Positions 23,176-35,818 are shown, numbered from the stretch's first letter. The stretch: DNA of 64,000 bases from Linum tenue (GCA_946122785.1 CAMGYJ010000006.1:41002066-41066065); one strand, 5' to 3'. Made by a program: numbers and translations. Notes: generated by a model from the sequence alone, not told the origin.

Positions 23176-23560
23176 CTTTTTGAGTTGGAGGCCTTCGGGA
23201 AGAATCTTTTGCATTTCCCTTCTTCCATACATGAAGATTTGCGATTCGCTTGTCCACAGGGTCCATGTAGCATGAACTTTACAACAGTTGCATACAATAG
23301 AGGGTTCTTTTCTGGATATGGAAGCTTAATGAATATGGTTGCATCAATGGCATTAGAAGATTTAGTTTCGCATTATCGTGTAGCCAGACCAATATATGCA
23401 CATGTGGCAGGCACAAGATCTGCGAAATAAAGGAAATACAAAAAAAAAACAGACAATCTTTAGTTTCTATTCATAGTTTGTTCGACAACAATTGGGATGG
23501 AACTAAATACTGCTTGGTACCTAAGAACTCTTTTTACAAGATAAAACACTAGTTTTTTTT

Positions 23561-23581
23561 GGGGGGTGGGGGGGGGGGGGG
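23561..23581 (+). repeat. Poly-G run
   Basis: Eight T, six G, one T and fourteen G in a row (T tract from 23553). It could form a quadruplex but may also vary in length between reads. Confidence 0.9.
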
Positions 23582-25050
23582 AACATGGTTGACTCAATTA
23601 GCAAACTAAATAAAGTTCACCAACGTTGTACCATCCGAGTTTGTATGTCTTCGAAATAGTAATTGGATCGAAGCTCTTGATGGTAAAGATGATAAGTATT
23701 AATATTCTATTATAATTATTGGTTGTACACTAAGTTCATACACATTCTTCTTGCTGGCCAACCAGAACTTGGATGTGATTCACGATTGGCCATGTACATA
23801 GATAAAGGGTTGTAAGAGTCAGCAATTACTTGCCACTGGCTTGTCAAAAAACTAATATCGATGAATATGCTTCTTCAAAGAAATGACTTTCATCCGAAAC
23901 ACACGAACAACTATATCCGACTTTTCCTCGGGTTTAACCCCAAAAACATCGTAAAATGCTATGGTGATTTCTAGCCACTATCCATTACATATGTGAATGA
24001 TAAAAATAGGTCCGGATTTCCTACGCGCTGAAAATTGCCATGGCATCTAGATATTAGTGATTCATGTATCTACGCGCTTTCCAGTGGTGTCACCCTTACT
24101 ATAAGCATCACATAGTCCTTGTACAGCTGGCTATTAGAATTTTCTGATTTAAGCGCATGAATTTCAGTCGATGGTTGAAAATGCATCACCATAATAGTGT
24201 TGTAGAGCTTTCCCTCATCGAATCAAACTTTGAGCTTTACCTTGTCAGTTCAACCAAAATGCGTGGAACTCTCACTCTGTGACATTCTTTCTCTTTGCAT
24301 TAGGTGAGTTATGAATTGGATAACACTCTATTCTCAAATGGAAATCAATGGGGAACTGCAGAGCGTGGAAGTTGGGATTGAGATTGTCAATCCTCTTAAG
24401 ACCATCTTCTTGGTGGTTTTCAATAATGTCACTATCATCATCCTTGGCATTAAAGTCACCAGGACTAAGTCTGGCCAGAGTAGAACTAGCCGGTAGATCA
24501 CACTATCAATTGTTATTTTTTGGTTCTTACTACCCCGAGTCATCGGTTATGATTGACTAGATCGTGAACTTTCCTAGCCACCTGCCGAAAGCTCTTCACC
24601 AGTTCATTCGTTTCATCAAATCTATTATAAGGCGGTAAAAAATATGAGGTCTGAGAGCAAAGTAGGTGAACAAAAAATTTGCAAGTCATTCACCAACCTC
24701 ATCATCTGTGTAAAATACATATAGTTGTGAAAACTTAGCTTTCCACCCTCCGGAGGCAGCAAAGAACCCATATGATGGGAATTTGCTCCATAAATAACAA
24801 AAGAGTATGGACATGAAGATTTAGTTACCCGCCAATCTAGATTAGCACAAAAGGAACTCATAGAAAAAATACCATTGTAGGATTGGACCTATTTACTAAA
24901 GTGTTTTGATACTAACCCACCATTACATCGAGAAGGCTATAAAGATATGGTGGCGTTTGCCTTAGTAAAGTGAGAGAAACTTTACCATGAATACAATATA
25001 TAGAAAATATCAACATCATGGTGTTGCCGTATCGGTCTAGACATTCAGCA

Positions 25051-26293
25051 TACTAGAACATACCTCCACAATATGGCAAACCTATTCTGGCAGGCCCAAA
25101 TTAAGAACGTTATCACTCCAAAAACTTATAGTATGTTCACTCCTGGAACTTTGTTGAATATCAGTAGAACAATTTCTTACTTTCTAGGAGTTTCTACCAA
25201 TACATTGAGGAGGGCAATGCTATGGCTACGGAGCAAACAATGAACTGGAGCATGGCTTTTCATGATCGTCTGCTGATTGTACAACAATGATTTTTGAGTG
25301 GACTTAACGCAGGTTTGTTTTTCTTTTCTTCCCGTCCAGTCTTATTGGTCCTCATGGAGCATCCATGTCTTTTTTTGTTGGGGAAAGTAGGATGACTATT
25401 TACTACAACAGGAAATGATAGATATGCGTGTTGAAGAACATGTCGGCAAACAAAATATAGCTGAACTATTTCTCGGAGGAATGGAAAATCGAATGTACTT
25501 CATCGCTTATCTCGTGACATAGTCTTAGGCGTACATTTGATTATATGGACTATTTGACCACATAAATAGGTGCTTGCAGAAACCAAGTTATTAGAAGGCA
25601 AACAATACAACATGCAAAACTGTCAATCTATAAGTTGTTAGATGTGGATATAGCATTTGTATCACAGTGAAGTTAAGAAACATATTAAGGGAAAAAACAT
25701 TCAACAATGGTTGGAAAATATTGTGTAGTGAACAAGCAGTGCATGGACAAATTAAATTAAAGTGCAGTGCTCTATGAGCAATAGTTGTGTTTGACGATGG
25801 TAGTGTGAGAACCCGACCCTTCAAGAGCAAATGATGGTAAATATAAAGGAAATTTATATGAATTTGAAACCATAGATTTGAGAGGGAATAAGAAAGGGAA
25901 TGGTGTAAAAGACATTGCAGTTTTCAAAAAATCCAGAGAACTATTGATCTAAGAGTTCATACATGTGACCGAGAAGGTTTGTGGTGGGGAAGATCAAGAC
26001 ACAATGGATAGTATTCTAAACTAGATCATGACAAAAGAGTGTACATATAGAATATTAGGGAGTGTACCAAAGAGAAGAGCTTCAAATCTGCAGGAGAAGA
26101 ACATAGTAAGAGTATAAGAACCCATTAAAAGAAGAAGCCTGCCAATTTTGTATAATGAGCCGGATTAAAATACTCTCATCTTTGCGGAGTCCATTTGAAA
26201 GTTGAGAAATAATAGAAGAGAATGGGATGTGTAGAAGAATGCAAACATGAATGGTGGTTTGAGGGAACGATGTCTATGACCTTAGCCTAATCA
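25051..26293. other. No gene recognised
   Basis: Between the Helitron remnant and the CACTA element. Short open frames have no recognisable motif. A tgtgagaacccgaccc sequence at 25803 resembles some LTR starts, but no partner or polypurine tract was found. Confidence 0.4.
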
Positions 26294-27109
26294 ATCCACT
26301 ACAAATTTAATGAGCATAAGGGACAAATATCAGAGACAATAATTTTATTTCGTTCCTCAAAATACATTATTAAGTGATTTTAGGAAAGATCAATTAAAAA
26401 CGTCTCCACCAAATCAGACCTGGATCTTTTACTAGTTTGAGATTTTCTTAACTCGTCTCCAATAGAACTTTTATACTCTACTTATTTTATAAGTTGAAAA
26501 TATAAAGGGGCAGCAGTGTATCCCCATTATGATATGGCAAGAAAAAAAAGAATCTCAATATTTAATTAATTATACTACTATTATTCAATTGACTTCCTTT
26601 TCCTTCGTTGAAAAGAATACTTTCGTTGGAAAGGATTAATAGGCACGACAACGACTTTTACGGATGATAGTGTTCTCCGTCTCATGACCATAGTTATTGT
26701 ATATATCCTTATTTGTTTAGGTTTTGTCTTCCTTTTCTATTTATGAATTAAGAATTATAGGCTTTACAATTGCCTATAAAAGTCACTCTGCTGCATTGTT
26801 TTGAAGCAAGAAGAATAGAATACAAAAGCACAAGGGTAGAGACTAGAGATAAGGTACAAAGTTGTACCACTAATTGTTCGGCAGTTAGCCATGATAGAAA
26901 GTTTTACCACGAATTGTGGTGATTGGGCAGCCAATTTTCTGTAATTTTCAAGGTAATTTTCGATTTTGTATTTTTCTCATTTTAATTATTTTAGCTTTGA
27001 AATTATTTATTATGTTTTGGTACCATCATTTCTTAAATATACGTTTCTAGGTTTTAGTGTTTTGGACTTTTTTCACATGAATTCCATGCATGGATAATTA
27101 TTTTATAAT

Positions 27110-30100
27110 TTGCAGATTATGATTCAGAATAAAGATTGGATGAGTATAACAAATAGGAGAGCGCATGAATTCATCGATGGCGTCAGTAAATTTATTGAAT
27201 TTGTGTTTTCCCATTCTGTCAATCAACAAGTCATTCGTTGTCTCTGCACAAAGTGTGGCAACCATGCTTATAAAAATCGTTTAGAAGTGAAGTTTATCTT
27301 TTGAAAAATGGAATCTTAGGCCATTACACAACCTGGTACTCTCATGGGGAAGTTGCAAGTAATAACACGAGGGCACCCACTAGTGGAGAAGTTAATGAAG
27401 ATCCTACCTCTGGTGATACACTTGATGATATGGATGAACTGATACACGACGTCTATGGCATGGGAAGCGACGAAGAAGATTTTGGTGTCGGAGAAGAAGA
27501 ACCTAACAAAGATGTTGCTGCCTTCTATCGCTTGCTCAAAGAGGCTAATGAGAAAATGCACTCAGATTGCAAGTACACTAAACTAGCTACGAATGTGAAA
27601 TTGCTCCATCTCAAAAGTCTTCACAAGTGGACTAATAAGTCATTTGATGAATTACTTAGCATTATGAGGGAACTGATTCTGAATGGCAAGTATAATTTGC
27701 CTGGATCTTTTAGTAGTGCGAAAAAGTACATTGCTGATTTGGGTCTTGGTTATAAGAATGATGTTTGTGAGAATAGCTGCACATTGTATTGGGGTCCGCA
27801 TAAGATGCAAGTTCTTGCCCAGTATGCGAATTGCCTTAATATGCTTCTTTCGATATGCATGAGAAGTGTTAAGATATTTTCCCTTCACACGAAGACTGCA
27901 GAGGTTATTTTTGTCAAGTAAACGGCTTCCCAAATGAGATGGCATAAAGAAGGGCGAACTGATGATGGAATAATGAGACATCCTGCTGATACTATTGCTT
28001 GGAAGTCATTTGATGAGAAATATCCATATTTTGCAAGTGATCCTCGAAATGTTAGACTGGTGTAGCAACAGATGGGTTCCAACCTTTTTGCAATATGAGC
28101 TCCCAACTTAGTATTTGGCCAGTGGTGCTTGTCCCATACAACTTGCCCCCTGGTTGTGCATGAAACAACCATATTTTAATATGTCAATGATTATACCCGG
28201 CCCTAGTAGCCCCGGTATGGGCATTGACATATTTTTGCAACCCATGATCGAGGAATTGAAGAAATTATGGGTGGATGGAGTAAACACATACGATGCCCAT
28301 TCGAAAAGGAACTTTCAGTTACATGCTTCTATTGTATGGACTATTAGCGACTTTCCAGCATATGTTGATTTGTCAAGATGGACCACTAAAGGTTATAAGG
28401 CTTGTCCTTCATGTCATAAGGACACTTGTGCCCAACCCTTAGGCAATTCGAGTAAGATGTGCTACATGGATCATAGGCGGTGGTGGCCACCTAATCACAA
28501 GTGGAGAAATAATGCTACAGGATTCAATGGAGAAAGAGAAAATAAAGGCACCAAATCAATTGTCAGGTAATGAAGCGTTATTGAAATGTGAGACTTTCAA
28601 GTAATTAACTTTTAGAAAGGATACGAAGATAAACTATGATGCTAATAACATCTACGAAAACTTCAGGAAAAAAGCATATTTTTTTAGCTACCCTATTGGA
28701 AGACCCTTCTTATCCGCCACAATCTTGATGTCATGCATATTGAGAAAAATGTCTGTGATAATGTGTTGGGTACCATAATGGACATCAAGGGGAAGACAAA
28801 AGATTCGTACAAAACTAGGTTGGACTTGTTACAAATGGGGATTTGGAAAGAACTACATTCGAAATTTGTTGAGGGCAGAACTCAAGTTCCAGATTCACTT
28901 TACACCCTATCGATGGCGGAAATGGAATCATTGTGCAAAATCTTGACAAATTCGAAGATTCCTGATGAACTTTTATCAAACATTTCTCCATGTGTCAACA
29001 TGAAGGAGAAAATATTTGGCATGAAGAGCCACGATTTTCATGTGTTCATGCAACAACTGCTTCCCTTAGCAATTAGCCAGCTTTTACCGAAGGAAGTATG
29101 TGAGCCATTGATTGAATTAAGTGCGTTCTTTCGAGACTTGTGCTACAAAAGTCTGATGATGATCTTGAGCGTCTTCAACGTCAAATTGTGATGACCTTAT
29201 GCAAGCTAGAGATGATATTCCCTCCTTCATTCTTTGACATCATGGTTCATTTGTGTGTTCACTTGCCTATGGAGGGTAGGATTGATGGGCCAGTGCAAAC
29301 AAGCTGGATGTACCTAGTGGAAAGATTTTTGCGAACCCTTAAGTGTTATGTTCGTAATAAAGCTCATTCCATAGCATAAGCATACATAATTGATGAGTGC
29401 TTGACTTTTTTTTCAAGGTATCTTGATGGCATTGATACCAAGTTTAATAAGCCTCGAAGAAATAATGATGACAATGGAAGTTCTAGTAGAAATGGGGAAA
29501 TCGATATATTCGATGAAGTTGGTCGTCCATTTGGGAAAGGTGCCCCCACAATATTCAATGATGATTGGAGGAGGAAGGCTCACATATACGTCCTAAACAA
29601 CTGCAAAGAAGTAGTTCCTTACATCTAGTAAGTGCTTTTAAATTGAAAGTTGGTTTCTTGTATGGTATGAGTGTCGTTATATGCTTCGTAACCCTTGCAG
29701 ATTTTACAGGGAATACCAAAATGATTTACCTCCAATGCGAGACCTTGATCTGATCAAGAGTTATAACTCTGACTTTCCCAAATGGTTCCAACGCCATGTG
29801 AGTATAATCTCAAAATTTTCTTCTAGTAATTTCAAAACTAAATCTAATTTCAATTTTATTCATTGTGCTTGTAGGCAAGGCAACTGGAAGGGTCCTTTCT
29901 TGCAGATTTACTCCATTTAGTCGATGGACCTATTAGTCATTATACACCATATACAGGCTATATAGTTAACGACTTTAGATTTCACAGTTTAAGCAGACAA
30001 GAGTCTAAAAAAAGTCAAAATAGTGGGGTAATTTGCAGAGGCAATGATTCATCTCCTGACAAGGAGTACTATGGAATTCTTGAAGAGGTTTGGGAGTTGC

Positions 30101-30627
30101 AGTATATCAGGAGCAGGAAGGTCTACATATTCAAGTGTGAATGGTATGATGTAACTCATAAAAGTGGGTACAATATAGATGAATACTCAATCACGAGTGT
30201 CCGAGCCAATCGTCGCCTGAAAACAGAGGAACCATTTATCTTAGCATGTCAAGCAGAACAAGTTTTCTACATTAACGATCCTTGAGACCCTACTTGGTTA
30301 GTGGTGATGAAGGTACGACGTCGCGACTTGTACAACATGCTAGGGGTGGTGGCCGATTATGTTGATGCAGACAGAGAAGTTGATGACCATGACGACCACG
30401 AAGCTTTTCAAGAGGAAGAAAGAAATGAAGAGGGACGGGCAACAAGACCATTGGATCATGATGATGAAGTTGAACTACAAAGAACTGATGTACTACCAGA
30501 AGAAATTCCTCTTGAAATGACACAACAAATAGAAAATTCTGAAAATGTTTATCGAGAGGAAGAGGATTATCGACTAGTGTGTGAAGACGAAGATAACAAT
30601 GATGATGATGAGGATATCGATGATTAA
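27110..30627 (+). pseudogene. CACTA transposase (TNP2-like), decayed
   Basis: The DNA transposase should bind the element ends and cut them. Parts appear in the usual order. An N-terminal transposase-associated domain (27110-27304) has DWMSITNRRAHEFIDGV and a CxxCGNH pair. It runs, after a one-base shift near 27285, into LKNGILGHYTTWYSHGE. Next come the TNP2 N-terminal part (FSSAKKYIADLGLGY), MRWHKEGRTDDGIMRHPAD (27.93 kb), the transposase core (28115-28570; ISDFPAYVDLSRWTTKG), MHIEKNVCDNVLGTIMDIKGK (28733-29191), a DUF4218-like part (PMEGRIDGPVQTSWMYLVERF, 29140-29379) and a DUF4216-like C-terminal part (30097-30285) with an acidic tail to 30627. Some gaps may be introns; stops at 28063 and shifts between blocks show decay. 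Confidence 0.85.
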
Positions 30628-31934
30628 GTTTTTATTACTATAAGACTAGATGTTCTAATTTGTGAGTGTTTTTCTTTTTTACTATTATAGTATATTTCAT
30701 ATAGTTTATGTTATTGGTTTATTTTTACAATAATGTCGATTGGACGTTACGTTATATTGCTATGACTTGTCCATCATGTTAGTAAAATACATAAATATGT
30801 GTGTTCTTTACTTTTTTTACATTATCGATCACATTAGTTGGTGTTAATTTTTTGGAGTCCTAAATTTAGAATTCAGAACAAAACCCATTCTAAACTTGGC
30901 GCCTATTTGTTTCTCTGGCGAGTAAAATTATTTATTTAATCAAATGACATTTTTATGTTGCAATCAAAAAGATTTTTACCGTGGTTAAGAAGTTAAAACT
31001 CTTTTTTGTGTGTGCGGATTGCAAAGGCGGTCACCAAATGAAAACAAAGTACCCTTTTGGCGACAGTTTAAATTTTTAGGTAAAGAAACAAAGGGTTTAG
31101 GTTTGGAGAAAAATCCAGCTCAATTTTCCCCTTCCCGAAAATCACTGGTTCCGGAGCAAACAATCCCTTAGTGGCAACAACATATTCTATCACTAGAAGA
31201 TACTCAAGTAAGCTGCTAACCCACAACCTTTTAATTACATGTAATACAAACTTAAATGTTAATTTATATTCTTGACTTAGGATTAATGCATAAGTTAACA
31301 TTTCTACTTCTACGTTTGGTTATATTTTAGTACTAGTTTTGTCAACAAATTTTGAAATTAGTCTGAAGAAACTCTTAGTCGGGAAGAGAGGGATGAAGAA
31401 GAGTTTGAAAGGGAGCAATGTTATTTGAAGGTATGCTAGTCTTTTTTTATATAAATTCAAAGAGTTAGTTAAAATTTTATGGTGGGAATATTTAACATTT
31501 TAAAATAAATAATGTAGGTGTTGCATTTGAATCGAAAGAGGATTTCACTACAAATCAGTCTACTGCTCCAAAGAAGAAGAAGAAGTGATTTTTGGCTTCT
31601 CCAAGGTTTGTGTCAATCTTTTGTTTGTTATCTCTTAGTTAACTAATATGTTGTTGACTATATCTCTAATAAGAATATTGAATATATGATTTCATTTTCT
31701 TTTCAGGAGGGAGATGAGACAAGAAGCATCTTTATGGATCAAATTTGGGTTATGATGATTCTAAGAGAGACAAATTTTTATTAATCAATATTATTGGTCC
31801 TTTTTATTTAAAACGTACTTATTTTTATAGAATTTTGGTTAATTATGATAGATTAATTATGGTTTTTTTAGCTATTTATACATTTGGATGTTATTGATGT
31901 CATTAATATTTTGCTTATATATTCTTTATTTGAT

Positions 31935-32400
31935 GCTAATGTGGCACTCAATGGACGACTCTTTGTCCCAAAAAGGAATCTTAGTATATTGAATAACACT
32001 GCGTAAGGATGATATGTTGTCTCCGTAGATAGTTCTTTGGGAACAACTTGTCGTCCCGAAAATGTTGCATTAGGACGACTAACAGTCTTCAGAGATAGTT
32101 GTTAGCAAGGATCACTGTCTCGAAAACACTTCATAGTGGATGACTTGTTGTCTCCAATAATGCTTCATAATGGACTACTTATTGTATCGTAACATAATTC
32201 ATAGGAGACGGCTTTTTGTTTCTAAAAATATTGCAGAGGAGATGACATGTTGTCCTAAATTCGTAAAAAATGGACAGAAAATTAATTAGAATTTTTGAAT
32301 TTTTGGAGGGGACGATTTTCATTTTTTGTTCCCAAAAGAATAGAGGACGGAACCTATAGGCACCACTCGTTGAGACGAAAAACCCATGTTTTGGAGATAA
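31935..32400. repeat. CACTA subterminal repeats
   Basis: Repeated imperfect inverted units of the type ggacgactTGTTGTCCc occur about every 40-60 bases, for example tggacgactctttgtccc, aacaacttgtcgtcccg, tggatgacttgttgtctcc and gagatgacatgttgtcc. Subterminal arrays of this kind are the transposase-binding regions of En/Spm elements. Confidence 0.7.
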
Positions 32401-32439
32401 ATTTTTTCGTCCCCTAAACCTATCAATTTTGTAGCGATC

Positions 32440-33339
32440 AAGGTCTCTTTTCTGTCAGGAAATATGCAAACCCCTATAATATAAAAATTACATGCAAGGA
32501 AACACTATTCTGGAAGTTAAAATTTAGAATTAAAAATTTATATATTGTTAGCAAACTATATACAGCACATGACCTCAAATTTTTAATGCCTGCAATTTTC
32601 TGTAATTTTCTCCTACCATGGACAAAAGTATTCTTTGAGTCAGGGTGAACACTTATCAAATTTTTAACGCTCCCAATTATCCACTCAAATTCGGACAAAA
32701 AACCAGAGTTGCACAACATCGAACTATTTTGGGGTTTTCTCCTTTCTTGAATAACACAAAAACTAAAGATAAAAGCGGAAATCGATTAAACATATCCGAA
32801 CTCGTGAGAAGGGCCAATTGGTATATTAAATAATCAAACAATCTTGAACCCGTGAATAAGGCCAACTGATATCGTCGATGCTCGCCACAACTAGACGCAT
32901 TCTTTCGTAGTTGATAAGAGACCACTCAGTTCTCCTGAATCTTCAAAGGAATATTAAGCAAAATGTTCACAATTGAACTCAAACTAACTCACTTGTATTT
33001 GATCGAATGAAAGCTTGAATATTGGTTACCAAATTCGTAGGTCTTACACCTTCTATTTACAGAGGTCAAAAAACATAAATCTAACCTTCTAAGAATAGGA
33101 AAAACAAATCTCAAATTAACTAGAAAACATAATACTAATTAAGTAAGTACTAAACTATTAATTAAACCTATAAATAACCAAAATAATTAATTAACTCCAA
33201 ATTGCAGCAGCACACACGTCCTTCTTTTCAGGAGCGGTTCAGGTCAGTAACCATGAGTAACCCGTCCACATCAGTGTGACATCAGCATCTCTCTCTCTCA
33301 TAGAAAGCATTTTCTCTTTTCTCCCTTAATCTTTAACGA
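32440..33339. other. No gene recognised
   Basis: AT-rich sequence between the CACTA element and a dispersed repeat. No domain or clear repeat was seen. Confidence 0.4.
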
Positions 33340-33990
33340 ACGATTTCTCTCTCGTTTCAAATCGGAATTTAAATTTTTTTGCACGGATAAATCAGATTAA
33401 TTGTGCTCTTTAAAATGATATTCACTTTGATATATTTTCAAAACAAAAAAAAAATGAGGTATTTTTTACCAGTCAATACCATAAGGTATTAAATAGGAGC
33501 ATACCATATGGTAAGAAAGCGTACCATGATGGTATGAACATACCAAGACTGTAGGAAGGTTTTTTTTTTTTTTTGACAATAGACTGTAGGAAGGTTGAAT
33601 ACATGATAGTAGGAGTATACTAACTGTCATTTACAATTTTCATCATTGTTTAACACAAGTTACCACCCCCATACCAGGATGGTAAAGTATGATAATTTTT
33701 TGTCCTGTATTTTTTCACCCAGAAATTTGTAGATCCAAATAGATCATGAAGAACTCATTCCTTCTGAGCAAACGTTTTCAAAAATGATTTAAAAATGAAG
33801 AAGTTACCATATGGTATGGAGTTTGTAACGAGAGATATGAAAAAAAGTTCTCAGTTTTTTTGAAAATTGATCTGATTTTGTAAAGCACAACGAACTCGTT
33901 CCATCTGTGAAAAAAATTGAAATCCGAGTTAAAACAAAGAAGATAAGGACCGATTAAGAAAACTACGAAAAATAAAATACCTTTAATTCT
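33340..33990 (+). repeat. Dispersed repeat with TACCATATGGTA-type palindromes, copy 1
   Basis: Similar over about 600 bases, in the same orientation, to 58200-58800. Shared words include attcactttgatatatttt, gactgtagga(a/t)ggttgaatacatgatagtag, actcgttccatctgtg and gaagataagg. It contains several taccatatggta/taccatgatggta words. No coding capacity; termini and family are unknown. Confidence 0.8.
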
Positions 33991-35059
33991 ACAGCATTAT
34001 ATATCAATTGATTCTTAAATTGTTGAATCTGAATCTTTATTTTTGGGTCACGGAAATTAAATATCACACTAGTTGAACTAGCAAGACAATTTTGGACCAT
34101 ATTTTTCTCTTGTTCTTGTTGATTGTAGACGAGAGGGATCGGATATCCATATATATTGTAGAAGAACAAAACAAATTAGCAATAGGATGAAAAGATACCA
34201 GGGTAGAATTTGGTGGGCAATAAGAGGATAAAAACTAATTAGCTTCATAACAGCATGATGCACACATGTAAGGGGTATTACAATGAGGATGAGTTTGCAC
34301 CAGTGATCCCTAAACCAAAAGATTGTCTGTAGAGCATGAAATGAGAAACATGGACCAACATCATGGCAGTGTGAAATCGAAAACACTCTCACTCCGTTGT
34401 ATGACAATACATAACTTGTTCGAAGCCACATGGAGAATACATGTCCCTTTTTTCTCCTTCGAACTCATATATATTAGTAAACTAACTCAGCAAAACACAT
34501 TATGTCTGTCTTTTTTTTCTTCATTTACTATAATATACAAGAACTTGATATCCTTATGCATATCCTACGTCAATGCTTAGCCCAATAAGTTTGAACAACT
34601 CGAGATTTTGAAGCTATGCATTTATGAAAACTCGCAGCTACTACTTACTTACTTACGGTCGGAGTTACACTGTATTCTTGGTATCGCCATCGCCAGAGCA
34701 ACAACCCATTAGTATGGTGCTCACAAGGTTGAATGAAACGGATTCTCGACTGAAGCTCCCCAAAAAGTAGGCATCTTTCCTTGATTTCCACTCGTGGGTA
34801 TGGTTTTGGTACTTAGTTTTCCGGTTTTGCTAAAACGGAGTGCAAAAGGCACAAACCTTAGCAACAAGCCTTGCATGATATGTGGTGATGAGAAAACTTA
34901 GCAGACACTCACACTACTACTAGTGTATTGATATAGCAACGCAGAACAGCCGAGGGAATGACTTTCTTGATTTCCCCAAAACCTCCCCACAACACTCGAG
35001 CTAGGTTAACTTTGTTGAACCCTTAAACTTAGCACTGTACTTTTTCCCAGCTCCTTTTT
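33991..35059. other. No gene recognised
   Basis: Sequence upstream of the NPH3 gene fragment. It would be expected to hold the promoter and first exon of that gene, but I could not identify them. Confidence 0.4.
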
Positions 35060-35424
35060 TCACTCGTATGCGTTTGACTTGCATAAGTTTCCCATGATTC
35101 GAGAAACCCATTACGAAAGGGGTTTACGGTAAGAAACCGTTGGCTTGTACTTGAAGTAATAAAAGCCAGAAGAGAAACCAGACTTTGGAAGTTTCCTCTT
35201 TACTACTGTAAATCTCCCAGTATCCTCTTTGTTCATGGAATCTCCAAGCCCCAAAGACACTTCTCTAGCATCCTCCTCGAGCCTTTTCTCTTCACCACCC
35301 CACTTCCTAGGAGGACCGGAGACCTTCCAGACCATAGCTTTATTTGCATATGGCTCTCCAAATCCGATCATCAACCCTTCCGACGTGGTGGCCCTATGCT
35401 GCGAGGCAGAGTTCTTGGAGATGA
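35060..35424 (+). pseudogene. BTB/NPH3-family gene, part 1 (BTB domain)
   Basis: Proteins of this plant family join a BTB domain to an NPH3 domain and act as adaptors of CUL3 ubiquitin ligases, for example in phototropin signalling. The plus strand reads FDLHKFPMI at 35073-35099, the usual LHKFPL core of the BTB domain. In another frame it then reads PHFLGGPETFQTIALFAYG and PSDVVALCCEAEFLEM up to the Copia target site. An in-frame stop (near 35155) and a frameshift separate the two parts. The reading continues at 47350 after the element. The 5' start of the gene was not found. Confidence 0.75.
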
Positions 35425-35805
35425 TGTAAACATAAATCATAATAGCATGGATCTCAGAATTAGATGATTTCACGAATCGGTAATAGATCAAGGAAACCTA
35501 CCTCGATCCATGACGAGAGCGGCGGCGGCGCTGGAGTAGTAATCACCGGAATTGAGTTTCTCCCTCTTGACCCCTTTAGGTTTTAGGTTTAGAGATTTCC
35601 GTGATGGCTAAGAAATTCTACGTAATGGGTTGAGAGAGGACCAATACTAGAGCTTCTTTATATAGACCCACCATCAGAGTATATTAGGAATTTACCTTTC
35701 ATTAACCTAATCAATATAGGATTTACCTTATATATTAAACCATTAAGTGATAATTACACTTGGGCCACAATTATTGCCTAGTGACCTACAGGAATTGGGC
35801 TGACA
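35425..35805 (-). repeat. Copia 3' LTR (left)
   Basis: Starts tgtaaacataaatc and ends gggctgaca on the plus strand (TGTCAGCCC... on the element's strand). It carries a TATA-like tttatatag near 35658, a ggcggcggcg run and the polypurine tract tgggagaa just outside. Confidence 0.92.
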
Positions 35806-35818
35806 TTCTCCCACTTGG
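35806..35818 (-). other. Copia polypurine tract
   Basis: Plus-strand ttctcccacttgg reads ccaagtgggagaa on the minus strand, next to the 3' LTR. Confidence 0.85.

Larger units (their letters stand above)
21500..25050 (-). pseudogene. Helitron Rep/helicase gene, decayed
   Basis: Rolling-circle transposon protein with an N-terminal Rep and a C-terminal PIF1-type helicase. Reading the minus strand from right to left, several frames give the family's landmarks in order: PYSFVIYGANSHHMGSLLP (about 24.8 kb), DGLKRIDNLNPNFHALQFP (24.4 kb), NPDLFLSFT (24.0 kb), KPEEKSDIVVRVFRMK (23.9 kb), LPHVHILVW with the HUH catalytic pair (23396-23404), HGPCGQANRKSSCMEEGKC (23.25 kb), LPMHERTPLVIFLSVHLKD (22.5 kb), a KNMLSEYFTLN helicase linker (22.4 kb) and RTLCDIMDAPASGRAYKSF (21.6 kb), which leads into the Walker B region. 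Frameshifts and stops are frequent, the helicase is cut off soon after and a MITE splits the gene. The plus-strand frame at 23185-23430 is only its mirror. Confidence 0.85.
26297..32436 (+). mobile_element. CACTA (En/Spm) DNA transposon
   Basis: The left end is CACTACAAATTTAATG and the right end, read inward, is CGCTACAAAATTGATAG. The flanking 3-bp duplication ATC is present on both sides (26294-26296, 32437-32439), as expected for this superfamily. The interior holds a plus-strand TNP2-type transposase and the right subterminal region has many ggacgac/ttgtcc repeats. The second base of the right terminal inverted repeat is changed (CG instead of CA). Length 6140 bp. The transposase is broken, so the copy could move only with help from another element. 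Confidence 0.92.

Noticed and set aside
23185..23430. 81-codon plus-strand ORF
   Set aside because: It is the mirror of Helitron coding sequence on the minus strand, which gives HGPCG and LPHVHIL motifs; the plus-strand protein resembles nothing known.
25803..25820. LTR start (tgtgagaacccgaccc)
   Set aside because: No polypurine tract, primer-binding site or second copy was found nearby.
35111..35491. 126-codon minus-strand ORF
   Set aside because: It is antisense to the NPH3 fragment and runs into the Copia LTR.
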